Assembly (NCBI GenBank): GCA_002423305.1
Contig: DIVI01000094.1
Span: 1-6,611 of the forward strand
Direction: 5' to 3'
DNA length: 6,611 nt
Source of the DNA: Methylococcus sp. UBA6136
GTDB taxonomy: Bacteria > Pseudomonadota > Gammaproteobacteria > Methylococcales > Methylococcaceae
Made by a program: the position numbers and the translations under genes. The notes beneath the pieces are model-generated. The model did not search any database and had not been told where the DNA came from. It saw only the letters and a list, made by a program, of their open reading frames with translations. Positions 1 through 5,578 of this stretch are shown piece by piece. The first letter of the stretch is position 1. Every line of letters begins with the position of its first letter.

Positions 1-19
1 GTTTTGCTGAAACGCACTA

Positions 20-430
20 CTAGTCGCAGTCAGCGACCCAGTTCTCCAGTTCAAGCGCAGGCACTCGCGCGAATTCCGAGACGTTGTTCGTCACCAGCAC
101 CAAGCCTTCACTTCGGGCATGCCCTGCAATGTGCAGGTCATTCACCCCGATCGGTTGGCCGAGCTTTTCAAGCGCAGTGCGGATGGCGCCGTAATGCTGC
201 GCAGCCTTCGCACCGTAGGGCAGTACTTCCAGCCGGCTACAAAAGTCCTCGATGACCGAAAGGTTCTCACTCACGCGTTGGCTTTTTTCAGCGCCGTGCA
301 TCAGTTCGGCCAAGGTGATTGATGAGATGGCCATTCGACTTGCATTGGCATTGAACGTGGAAAGCACCTCGAGCGGGCGGCGCTTCAACACGTAGATGAC
401 GATGTTGGTGTCCAGCAGGTAGCGCAGCAT
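20..430 (-). CDS. vapC: VapC-type PIN-domain ribonuclease toxin
   Basis: A complete 136-residue PIN-domain protein, the usual length for VapC toxins. The N-terminal LLDTN carries Asp7, AELMHG carries Glu42, GVNDLHIAGHA carries Asp98, and VTNNVSEF lies at 113-120; these are the expected magnesium-binding positions of the PIN nuclease. The fourth position is Asn (TNN) rather than Asp, which is normal for the enteric MvpA/VapC branch that cleaves initiator tRNA. The substrate here is inferred from that resemblance only. The ATG directly abuts the TAG stop of vapB (TAG at 433-431, ATG at 430-428), so translation is probably coupled and toxin made only while antitoxin is translated. The C-terminal LELENW segment matches the family ending, so the gene appears intact. 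Confidence 0.95.
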   Translation of the reverse strand: MLRYLLDTNIVIYVLKRRPLEVLSTFNANASRMAISSITLAELMHGAEKSQRVSENLSVIEDFCSRLEVLPYGAKAAQHYGAIRTALEKLGQPIGVNDLHIAGHARSEGLVLVTNNVSEFARVPALELENWVADCD

Positions 431-664
431 CTAGAGGGAATCCCGCTCCGCTTGCTGCTGGGAGGCACGTTCCGGCAGAAAATCATCACTCACATACGGA
501 CCACCCAAAAAGAAGCTGTCCCAAGTTTGACCGATTGGAGCGATGATGCGCTCTTGACCTTTGACACGTATTTCTACCTTGTGGACACCCTCGGGCAAGC
601 GGACGTCCAACGGAAGCCGGACGGCTTGGGTGCGGTTGTTGACGAAAACGGTACCGATAGACAT
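431..664 (-). CDS. vapB: VapB-type antitoxin (AbrB/SpoVT-like)
   Basis: A 77-residue antitoxin partner of the adjacent VapC. The N-terminal half (VFVNNRTQAVRLPLDVRLPE, residues 6-25) is the swapped-hairpin AbrB-like DNA-binding fold typical of VapB. The later TWDSFF is the conserved family block before the acidic toxin-wrapping tail (DDFLPER). An open frame extends upstream to 790, but the ATG at 664 is preferred: it gives the family length and has a GGGGAG ribosome-binding site nine bases upstream of the ATG, while the extension is not VapB-like. VapB normally binds VapC to neutralise it, and the VapB-VapC complex represses the operon promoter. Its stop codon is immediately followed by the vapC start. 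Confidence 0.94.
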   Translation of the reverse strand: MSIGTVFVNNRTQAVRLPLDVRLPEGVHKVEIRVKGQERIIAPIGQTWDSFFLGGPYVSDDFLPERASQQQAERDSL

Positions 665-683
665 GCTGGACTCCCCACACAAA

Positions 684-706
684 GTTATATGGCAAATGTA
701 TATGGC
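684..706 (-). promoter_or_regulatory. Candidate vapBC promoter/operator with tandem 8-bp repeat
   Basis: Twenty bases upstream of vapB, the octamer TATATGGC (plus-strand reading) occurs twice, at 686-693 and 699-706, offset by 13 bp. Read on the minus strand, TATAAC (689-684) is a plausible -10 box. No good -35 is visible at 17 bp. AT-rich repeats at this distance fit VapB autoregulation, but the call rests on position and base composition only. Confidence 0.35.
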
Positions 707-739
707 GCTGTGAGATGGGTCAAGTTGACGCTCGCGAAA

Positions 740-771
740 GACCGCTGACCAGCGGTCAGGTCTTTCTGACC
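740..771. repeat. Two overlapping inverted repeats upstream of vapB
   Basis: GACCGCT (740-746) and AGCGGTC (751-757) are perfect 7-bp arms around GACC. The right arm overlaps a second pair, GGTCAG (754-759) and CTGACC (766-771). The two hairpins share bases and are mutually exclusive. No T-tract follows on either strand, so this is not a canonical terminator. It could be an operator for vapBC, whose start lies 76 bases away, or a repeat relic. Confidence 0.45.
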
Positions 772-825
772 TTGCAGACATCGAAGGCATTTTTCATCCT
801 TCAGTTCCCCCCACGTCCCCACCGG

Positions 826-950
826 TGTCGTCATGAGCCTTGTGCTGAGCGGAGCCGAAGCACTGCGAAAGACCTCAGGCTACCAGCACAACCCAGCCCC
901 CAAAGCAAAAACCCGCTCCCTGCCCATAGCACAAGATCCTTCTCTCCCGA
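826..950 (+). repeat. Dispersed repeat R1, copy 1
   Basis: This copy carries the R1 hallmarks in order: GACCTCAGGCTACCAGCAC (from 871), a CCCAGCCCC/AAAGCAAA segment, CTGCCCATAGC (920-930) and GATCCTTCTCTCCC (935-948). The right-hand R1 end (TCGATCAGGATGACAC) seen in copies 2-4 is missing; the match breaks off just before the inverted repeat in front of the next gene. Open frames across it are low-complexity and judged non-coding. Bases 772-825 between the hairpins and this repeat show nothing recognisable. Confidence 0.85.
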
Positions 951-953
951 TGG

Positions 954-993
954 TTTTCCTGTAATGTGACCGCTATTAAGTTTTACAGGAAAA
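954..993 (+). promoter_or_regulatory. 11-bp inverted repeat enclosing the ribosome-binding site
   Basis: TTTTCCTGTAA (954-964) and TTACAGGAAAA (983-993) are perfect inverted repeats separated by 18 bases. The right arm contains the AGGA ribosome-binding site (987-990) of the gene starting at 998. The spacer contains TATTAA (974-979), a possible -10 box, 17 bp from a weak TGGTTT at 951-956. It is therefore either an operator flanking the -10 or, if transcription starts upstream, an RNA hairpin hiding the ribosome-binding site. An 11-bp perfect match is unlikely to be chance. Confidence 0.65.
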
Positions 994-997
994 TTTT

Positions 998-2005
998 ATG
1001 AAGACGCTTACTGACCAGCAGCGCCTTTTTCTGGTGGACACCATACAACTCTACGAAGCCTGGCACAGCGCCACCCTGCAGGTGAGATCGCACCGTTATG
1101 GCATGAAGTGGCTCAAAAGCGGGAACGGTGAGTACCTGGTTCGGCTCTCTGATGCCAAGGGCAATGGAAAGTCATTGGGACCACGCTCAGCGGAAACGGA
1201 AGAAACATACGATAAATTCACTGCCGGCAAGGCCCGGGCCGAAGCTCGGCTCAAGGCGACAACAGCCCGACTGACTGACCAGGCCCAACTCAATAAAGCA
1301 CTTCGCCTCGGTCGCATCCCTGTCATGGCCGCCAAAATCCTTCGAGAGCTCGACCTGTCGGCAGCGCGCGATGATTTTCGAATCGTCGGAACCCATGCGC
1401 TCTATGCCTATGAATCGATGGCGGCTGTCCATTTCATGCAGGAACTGCTGGCCTCCGGCGATATCGACCTACTGAATGACCCGCGCAAGAACCTGCGCGT
1501 CGTTTCGTCGCGACTGGATGGTGATGGATTACTTGGGCTTTTGCGCCGGGTCGATAAGTCATTTGAAGCCATGACTGAAAATAGCGATCGGGCCATCAAC
1601 GATCACGGCTTTATGGTGGATCTCATCATTCCGCAACAAGCCATACACTGCAACGAACCGATCCGCCTCGCACCGGCCGACCTGACAGCCGCTGAAGTGC
1701 CTAACCTTCAATGGCTTGCTAACGCGCCTGCTGTTGTGGAGGTTGCCATTGCCGCCAACGGCCTACCCGTTAGAATGAAAGTACCGGACCCCAGAGCCTT
1801 CCTGATTCATAAATCATGGCTATCAAACCAGGTAGATCGTGACCCACTCAAAAAGCAGAGAGATCTTCATCAGGCCGAAATCTTATTTGAAGCGATCAAA
1901 AACTACCTGCCTCAATACGAATTACAACAAGAGCACCTTAAATATCTGCCGAAAAAAGTGATCAATGCCTGGTTTGATGAGATCTCAAAATCGACACATG
2001 AGTAA
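998..2005 (+). CDS. GSU2403-family nucleotidyltransferase-fold protein
   Basis: A complete 335-residue protein that I recognise as the GSU2403/NTP_transf_8 type. The central region has the minimal nucleotidyltransferase core: IVGTHALYAYE (129-139, the GT/S-like loop), then DID (155-157) as the metal-binding pair, and VDLI (207-210) supplying a third acidic residue. The C-terminal part has HKSWLS (271-276) followed by RDPLKKQRDLHQAE, the conserved helix of the family. The first 120 residues are charged and mostly helical. No signal peptide or membrane segment is visible. An AGGA site lies seven bases before the ATG. The substrate of this family is unknown to me. The folds of MNT and AbiEii toxins are related, so a toxin or defence role is possible among these neighbours, but no partner antitoxin is adjacent. 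It is the only plus-strand gene in the window and stands alone. Confidence 0.85.
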   Translation: MKTLTDQQRLFLVDTIQLYEAWHSATLQVRSHRYGMKWLKSGNGEYLVRLSDAKGNGKSLGPRSAETEETYDKFTAGKARAEARLKATTARLTDQAQLNKALRLGRIPVMAAKILRELDLSAARDDFRIVGTHALYAYESMAAVHFMQELLASGDIDLLNDPRKNLRVVSSRLDGDGLLGLLRRVDKSFEAMTENSDRAINDHGFMVDLIIPQQAIHCNEPIRLAPADLTAAEVPNLQWLANAPAVVEVAIAANGLPVRMKVPDPRAFLIHKSWLSNQVDRDPLKKQRDLHQAEILFEAIKNYLPQYELQQEHLKYLPKKVINAWFDEISKSTHE

Positions 2006-2027
2006 CATCTTCAACGGAGCATAAGTT

Positions 2028-2157
2028 TGTGCTGAGCGAAGTCGAAGCAGAAACGAAGGACCTCAGGCTACCAGCACCACCCAGCCCCACAGCAAAGGCA
2101 CACTCCCTGCCCATAGCACGAGATCCTTCTCTCCCGCTGGTCGATCAGGATGACACC
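2028..2157 (+). repeat. Dispersed repeat R1, copy 2
   Basis: A full-length R1 copy in the same orientation as copy 1. Bases 2051-2089 are identical over 39 bp to 3520-3558 in copy 4. It continues through CTGCCCATAGC and GATCCTTCTCTCCC to GGTCGATCAGGATGACAC at its right end. It begins about 20 bases after the stop of the nucleotidyltransferase gene. The gene-free interval 2006-2354 consists mainly of this repeat followed by R3 and R4. Confidence 0.88.
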
Positions 2158-2183
2158 AAGAGGGATGCCCAAAATGACCGTGT

Positions 2184-2226
2184 CGTCCTGAGCCCTTCGG
2201 CTATCGCTCAGGGCAGGTCTTGTGCT
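2184..2226 (+). repeat. Dispersed repeat R3, copy 1, with REP-like hairpin
   Basis: The segment TTCGGCTATCGCTCAGGGC (2196-2214), then GGTCTTGTGCTGAGCC, recurs at 5579-5614. In this copy CCTGAGC (2187-2193) and GCTCAGG (2206-2212) form a perfect 7-bp stem around a 12-base loop, like extragenic palindromic elements. The stem is degraded in the other copy. Confidence 0.8.
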
Positions 2227-2287
2227 GAGCCCTGCCATGAGCCCTTCGACCGGCACAGGACAGGCTCAAGTCGAATGGGGAGCCGAA
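2227..2287 (+). repeat. Dispersed repeat R4, copy 1
   Basis: These 61 bases match 3416-3476 at 59 positions by hand count. The two differences are A/T at 2255 and C/T at 2283. The A/T change disrupts one arm of a GAGCC/GGCTC hairpin that is intact in the other copy. The remaining bases 2288-2354, up to the tacT stop, show no gene or clear terminator. Confidence 0.88.
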
Positions 2288-2354
2288 GCACCGCGAATTA
2301 CCGCAGTCTACCGCCCCGCCGCTGCTGTGGAATGACCAACGGGGCCGATTTGGA

Positions 2355-2858
2355 TCAGGTCAGCAGACTCTCAAGGTCTTTCAGCATTAGGAACAAATGA
2401 TATGGATCGGTTGGGCTGGGCTCAAACCCCCAGGATTCATACCACAGCCGTGCCGTATCGTCCTTGGCGTGTACCAACAGGCAGCGAATGCCGGCAATCT
2501 CGGCGGCTTGTGCTGTACGCAACAACGCATCCTTCAGTAAAGCCTGGCCCAGCCCCTTGCGCTGATGCGCATGGTCTACTGCGAGCCGAGCCAAGATCAT
2601 CACCGGTACCGGATGACGCGCCAGACCCTTCATCACTAGGGTGGGAGCAGTTTCCGGATCGACGCTGCCAACAGCGAGGCTGTAGAACCCAACCACATTG
2701 TCACCTTGGCAGCAAACGTATGTCTGTGCGCTGCTGGCCTTCTGGTTGATGAGAGCGTAACGCTGCAGAAACTGGTTCAGCGCGGCTTGGCCACAATCGA
2801 AGGCATCGGTCTGATCCGTTGCCACCAGCTTCCGAACGGGCGCATAGCCATGGCTCAA
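2355..2858 (-). CDS. tacT: TacT-like GNAT acetyltransferase toxin
   Basis: A 167-residue GNAT-fold acetyltransferase of the type that acetylates charged tRNA with acetyl-CoA to block translation. Near the N-terminus is AFDCGQAALNQFL (19-31), the typical family opening. The acetyl-CoA loop is QRKGLG (99-104) after the beta strand RLAVD. The block AEIAGIRCLLVHA (119-131) and LWYESWGFEPSP (138-149) with the presumed catalytic Tyr140 follow. The frame is open upstream to 2945, but I place the start at TTG 2858-2856. That codon shares TTGA with the antitoxin stop, gives the family length, and follows a GGGGTG site. The upstream extension only duplicates antitoxin DNA in another frame. The substrate is inferred from family and from pairing with DUF1778. 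Confidence 0.92.
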   Translation of the reverse strand: MSHGYAPVRKLVATDQTDAFDCGQAALNQFLQRYALINQKASSAQTYVCCQGDNVVGFYSLAVGSVDPETAPTLVMKGLARHPVPVMILARLAVDHAHQRKGLGQALLKDALLRTAQAAEIAGIRCLLVHAKDDTARLWYESWGFEPSPTDPYHLFLMLKDLESLLT

Positions 2859-3133
2859 CCGAGCACCCCGGGTTCGAGTAACAATTTCTTCAGCCGCGGT
2901 TTGGCTTGCACTGGACGATCCAGCGCTTCCTGAAACGCTTTCCACTGCGCAGGGTCCAGGACGAACTGGCGACGATCAGCCAGTGTTTGTGCGGCCGCCG
3001 TCACCCCCGCATCAAGCAGGAACTCACTCACATTTTTATGGCTGGCACGTGCGGCCTCTTGCAGCAGCTGCTTGACCTGCGTGCTTGCACGAACATCAAT
3101 ACGCTCGGTCTTTGAAAGATTGACAGCGCTCAT
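2855..3133 (-). CDS. tacA: DUF1778 (TacA-type) ribbon-helix-helix antitoxin
   Basis: A 92-residue antitoxin. Residues 10-47 (ERIDVRAS, then QLLQEAARASHKNVSEFLLDAG) form a ribbon-helix-helix DNA-binding domain. The segment RRQFVLDPAQWKAFQEALDRP (54-74) is the conserved DUF1778 toxin-binding region, followed by a basic Lys-rich tail. The open frame extends upstream to 3298, but ATG 3133 is chosen because it begins the conserved domain and has CCGGAGAG a few bases upstream. The gene overlaps tacT by four bases, so the two are translationally coupled. DUF1778 proteins neutralise their GNAT partner and repress the shared promoter with it. A palindrome in the upstream DNA is a candidate binding site. 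Confidence 0.93.
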   Translation of the reverse strand: MSAVNLSKTERIDVRASTQVKQLLQEAARASHKNVSEFLLDAGVTAAAQTLADRRQFVLDPAQWKAFQEALDRPVQAKPRLKKLLLEPGVLG

Positions 3134-3142
3134 CACTCGCTC

Positions 3143-3191
3143 TCCGGATTGTTGATACCGCCATTGTATACGTCCGGACGATATCACGACA
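3143..3191 (-). promoter_or_regulatory. Candidate tacAT promoter with palindromic operator
   Basis: Read on the minus strand, TACAAT (3168-3163) is a good -10 box about 30 bases from the tacA start. A 17-bp spacer leads to TGTCGT (3191-3186), a weak -35. The spacer contains the perfect 10-bp palindrome CGTCCGGACG (3171-3180). Its core TCCGGA recurs at 3143-3148, exactly 30 bp away. This is an expected arrangement for a ribbon-helix-helix repressor, but binding is inferred. Confidence 0.5.
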
Positions 3192-3260
3192 CGTTCCAGA
3201 CCTGTCGGATATGAAATGAGTCTGAGAGGCCGGAGCCTGTAGATGATGGTTGCCATTGCA

Positions 3261-3349
3261 CCACCCAGCCACAAAGCAAAAAACCACTTTCTGCCCATAG
3301 CCTGAGATCCTTCTCTCCCGTTGGTCGATCAGGATGACACAACCCCCCG
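3261..3349 (+). repeat. Dispersed repeat R1, copy 3 (left-truncated)
   Basis: Begins at CCACCCAGCC and runs through CTGCCCATAG and GATCCTTCTCTCCCG to TCGATCAGGATGACACAACCCCCCG. It lacks the GACCTCAGGCTACCAG left part found in the other three copies. Bases 3325-3349 are identical to 3610-3634 in copy 4. Bases 3192-3260, between the tacA promoter and this copy, contain nothing I can name. Confidence 0.87.
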
Positions 3350-3409
3350 TGGGAGCGTCGCCCTCGGCGCGAGCGGAGCCCAATGCCGGCACCTGCCTCG
3401 CGCCCGGCC
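3350..3409 (+). repeat. Dispersed repeat R2, copy 1 (empty intron target)
   Basis: Bases 3350-3380 are identical to 5473-5503, and similarity continues through AATGCCGG. Here R2 follows R1 without interruption, so the R1/R2 junction at 3349/3350 is the unoccupied version of the site that carries the group II intron. The minus strand across the junction still holds both intron-binding sequences. Confidence 0.9.
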
Positions 3410-3415
3410 TGTGAT

Positions 3416-3476
3416 GAGCCCTGCCATGAGCCCTTCGACCGGCTCAGGACAGGCTCAAGTCGAATGGGGAGTCGAA
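3416..3476 (+). repeat. Dispersed repeat R4, copy 2
   Basis: Same 61-base unit as 2227-2287 with two differences. GAGCC and GGCTC around CTTCGACC can form a 5-bp hairpin. It is followed by R5, the 18-base GGGCCTCCCACGCGCCCC at 3483-3500, which recurs exactly at 5539-5556. Confidence 0.88.
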
Positions 3477-3504
3477 TCAGGCGGGCCTCCCACGCGCCCC
3501 ATCC

Positions 3505-3634
3505 GTGTCGTCCTGAGTGAAACGAAGGACCTCAGGCTACCAGCACCACCCAGCCCCAAAGCAAAGGGCCACTCCCTGCCCATAGCCCAAGATCCTTCTC
3601 TCCCGGTGATCGATCAGGATGACACAACCCCCCG
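3505..3634 (+). repeat. Dispersed repeat R1, copy 4 (interrupted by the intron)
   Basis: A complete R1 copy starting GTGTCGTCCTGAG, with CCTGAG (3512-3517) and CTCAGG (3531-3536) able to pair. Its right end, TCGATCAGGATGACACAACCCCCCG (3610-3634), stops at the intron. On the minus strand this sequence is the 3' exon. R2 resumes at 5473 on the other side. Confidence 0.9.
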
Positions 3635-3703
3635 ATAGGGGTAGGGAAGGCTTTGGCCTCCCCTCCCTCCGAACCGTGCGGGCGGTTCTCCCGCACACGG
3701 CTC
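3635..3703 (-). ncRNA. Group II intron domains V and VI
   Basis: On the minus strand 3703-3671 is the domain V hairpin. It starts GAGCCGTG with the catalytic AGC triad and ends CACGGTTC, with an upper GCGG/CCGC stem capped by GAGAA. Domain VI follows, with GGGGAGGC pairing with GCCTTCCC around CAAA. An unpaired A at 3642 in its lower stem lies seven bases before the 3' end, the normal place for the lariat branch point. The structure was folded by eye. Confidence 0.9.
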
Positions 3704-3720
3704 TCCAGTTAGCGGTTACC

Positions 3721-5031
3721 TCATCGGGAGTTTCTCTCCGTCTGCCAGGCGGGATAAAGTGCGAACAACCCGGCAGCAGCGAAGAAGGCATTAGGCCAGC
3801 GTTGATGGTCGGCTCGACAGTGTCCGTGTCCCGGACGCTTGGATTGTTTCCTAAGGACGGCACGCAAGCGCCGACGAATGAAGCGATCCAGCCGCTCAAA
3901 GGTGAAGGGATGCGCCTGCTTGAAGTAGCCGAACCAGCCCCGTAACAAGGGATTCAGGTCCGCTATCAAGCGTTCCAGGCTCTTGCCGCTGGTACGGCGC
4001 GTGCGTTCGCGGATGTTCGACTTGAACCGCTTTAAGCTCTTATCGCGCACCCAACGCTTCCCGGCTTCAAACCGGTAGCCGAGAAACTCAAACCCTTGGC
4101 CAGGTTGCCGACAATCCCCAAGGTGGGTCTTGTCGGGGTGAAGCTGAAGGCCATGAGCCTCTATCCAGCATTGCACCTCCTCCAGGGCTGCTCTGGCTTC
4201 CGCCGCGCTACGGCACAGGATGACGAAGTCATCGGCATACCGCACCGAGCGATACCCGCGCTCCATCAGGTGCCTGTCCAGCGGATGCAGGTAGAGATTG
4301 GCTAGCAACGGACTGATGACAGCGCCTTGTGGCGTGCCGCCGGTCGGCGTCCAGCGTCGGCTGTCGTGCAGGATGTCCTGCTGTAGCCAGCCACGGAGCA
4401 CGTCCAGTACCCGTCCGTCACTGATCGATTCACCTATCTGTGCCATGAGTTGGTCATGCGGGATGGTGTCGAAGTAGCTCTTGAGGTCGGCATCCACAAC
4501 GTGGGTGTAACCCGCCTTGAGCAGTCGATCCACTTCGCGCAGGGCATCCTTGCAGCCGCGTCCCGGTCGAAAGCCATAGCTGTTCTCCAGGAATTGCACG
4601 TCGAAGATCGGTTCAATCACCAGTTTGACGGCCATCTGGACAATCCGGTCCTTGATCGTCGGTATCCCCAATGGCCGGGTTTGCCCATGGCCTTTGGGGA
4701 TTTCAACCCGCTTGATTGCGGCCGGACGGTAGGTGCCCTGCCGCAGATCGTGCCTCAACTTCTGAAGGTAGCGGTCTGCCTGTCGGGCAAACCGTCCCAC
4801 GTTCATCCCATCCACCCCCGCCGCGCCCCGGTTGGCTTTTACTTTCTGCCAAGCCAGCTGTAACGTGGCAGGGGCGCACACCTTGTCCATCAGACTGTAC
4901 CATCTGCCCCCTTCGACGCCGTTCACCAGCGCCGAAACCATACGTTCCGTCCAGATCGCCGCTTCCACCCCGGGAATCCCGTGGGTTTCTGCTTCTTGTT
5001 TAGCCATTATCGGCACTGTCGATGCGGTCAT
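3721..5031 (-). CDS. ltrA: Group II intron reverse transcriptase/maturase (LtrA-type)
   Basis: A 436-residue intron-encoded protein. Positions from the chosen start are: RT motif GAAGVDG 69-75, YGFRPGRGC 152-160, the catalytic block DADLKSYFDTIPH 180-192, GTPQG 232-236, and YADD 265-268 with the two polymerase aspartates. The maturase (X) domain holds LNPLLRGWFGYF (359-370). The tail ends soon after HQRWPNAFFAAAGLFAL, and no HNH endonuclease with paired cysteines is present. It should bind the intron RNA, help it splice, and copy it after reverse splicing into DNA. The frame is open to a GTG at 5193, but that part lies in intron RNA domains. ATG 5031 has a GAGG site and a natural N-terminus; ATG 5007 and 4941 are alternatives. 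No frameshift or missing catalytic residue is seen. Confidence 0.94.
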   Translation of the reverse strand: MTASTVPIMAKQEAETHGIPGVEAAIWTERMVSALVNGVEGGRWYSLMDKVCAPATLQLAWQKVKANRGAAGVDGMNVGRFARQADRYLQKLRHDLRQGTYRPAAIKRVEIPKGHGQTRPLGIPTIKDRIVQMAVKLVIEPIFDVQFLENSYGFRPGRGCKDALREVDRLLKAGYTHVVDADLKSYFDTIPHDQLMAQIGESISDGRVLDVLRGWLQQDILHDSRRWTPTGGTPQGAVISPLLANLYLHPLDRHLMERGYRSVRYADDFVILCRSAAEARAALEEVQCWIEAHGLQLHPDKTHLGDCRQPGQGFEFLGYRFEAGKRWVRDKSLKRFKSNIRERTRRTSGKSLERLIADLNPLLRGWFGYFKQAHPFTFERLDRFIRRRLRAVLRKQSKRPGHGHCRADHQRWPNAFFAAAGLFALYPAWQTERNSR

Positions 5032-5291
5032 TGCGGTCCTCTGTCTTTCCGTATCCACTTTCCTGCCCTGCCTTCCCTCGGCACGGTTTTTACTCTCCGC
5101 GCCTCTCACGACCCTCGTCGCCTCGGTACTATGCGGGCTCTGACTCCTGACCCGCTTCGCATCGCCGGCCAGGTCTCCTCGCTTATCTCGCACACACGTC
5201 CTGACATTCCGCCTCCAACCACGTGGCCGGCCCGAACATCGTTTCCAATCGCCAACCCCAACGTGTCCGGTGTGTTTCAGGCTTCGCCTCT

Positions 5292-5297
5292 CTCCCA
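5292..5297 (-). other. Candidate EBS1 of the group II intron
   Basis: The minus strand reads TGGGAG in the loop of a GCCT/AGGC hairpin, about 176 nt into the intron. It is fully complementary to CTCCCA, the last six bases of the 5' exon (5478-5473), which would be IBS1. The same six bases are at 3355-3350 in the empty copy. Confidence 0.75.
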
Positions 5298-5385
5298 GCA
5301 GGCTCGCCGCCGTATCCCCGCCGAATTGAGTTCGTCATCCTGCGGACTGCCAGTTCGCCTCCAGCTGCTCTCCACCCCGCCTCGC

Positions 5386-5391
5386 GGCGAC
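5386..5391 (-). other. Candidate EBS2 of the group II intron
   Basis: The minus strand reads GTCGCC, about 82-87 nt into the intron. It is complementary to GGCGAC at exon positions -13 to -8, the usual IBS2 place, and the pairing extends to 7 bp with the next base (CGTCGCC). The order EBS2 before EBS1 within domain I is as expected. Confidence 0.7.
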
Positions 5392-5472
5392 GCAGTTGCC
5401 TTCAGCTACGGGGTCATGGCTTGCCCCGACACGGACTTTCACCGTGCTATGTGTGCGCCTTCACGAGCGCAC

Positions 5473-5556
5473 TGGGAGCGTCGCCCTCGGCGCGAGCGGA
5501 GCCTAATGCCGGTACCCGCTTCGCATCGGCCCGGGGGAGGGCCTCCCACGCGCCCC
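5473..5556 (+). repeat. Dispersed repeats R2 copy 2 and R5 copy 2
   Basis: Continuation of the split repeat right of the intron. Bases 5473-5503 equal 3350-3380, then single substitutions (T for C at 5504) within AATGCCGG. The 18-base R5 motif GGGCCTCCCACGCGCCCC closes the segment at 5539-5556. On the minus strand this is the 5' exon of the intron. Confidence 0.9.
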
Positions 5557-5578
5557 CAACCCGTCGCGTCCTGCGCCA

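Larger units (their letters stand above)
3635..5472 (-). mobile_element. Complete group II intron, 1838 nt
   Basis: A mobile self-splicing intron transcribed from the minus strand. The 5' end at 5472 begins GTGCGCTCGTGAAGGCGC, with the expected GTGCG start and the following GGTGAAAGTCCG block of domain I. The 3' end at 3635 reads CTACCCCTAT, ending in AT. Domain V and domain VI precede the end, and a reverse transcriptase/maturase lies in domain IV. Removing exactly these bases recreates a 56-bp sequence identical to 3325-3380, which confirms both boundaries. Two separate exon-pairing segments of 6-7 bp argue for a IIA/IIB-like rather than a IIC intron. It lies in a non-coding repeat, so splicing is not needed for any visible gene. 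All required parts seem present, so it may be active. Confidence 0.95.

Noticed and set aside
2402..2749. A 115-residue plus-strand frame opposite tacT
   Set aside because: It is a shadow of the tacT coding sequence and its translation resembles no protein.
826..3634. R1 copies as a CRISPR array
   Set aside because: Copies are over 80 bp, irregularly spaced by whole genes, and have no uniform spacers or cas genes.
3321..3638. Open frames on both strands across the repeats (for example a 105-residue plus-strand frame)
   Set aside because: They follow the repeated DNA, are rich in Pro, Ser and Arg, lack ribosome-binding sites, and equivalent frames appear wherever the repeat occurs.
5032..5193. 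N-terminal extension of the maturase frame from a GTG
   Set aside because: This stretch belongs to the intron RNA domains, its translation is basic and unlike the family, and ATG 5031 has a ribosome-binding site.
5473..5503. Intron inserted behind a transcription terminator, as for IIC introns
   Set aside because: The 5' exon has no convincing terminator stem with a T-tract, and two 6-7 bp exon pairings are present instead.
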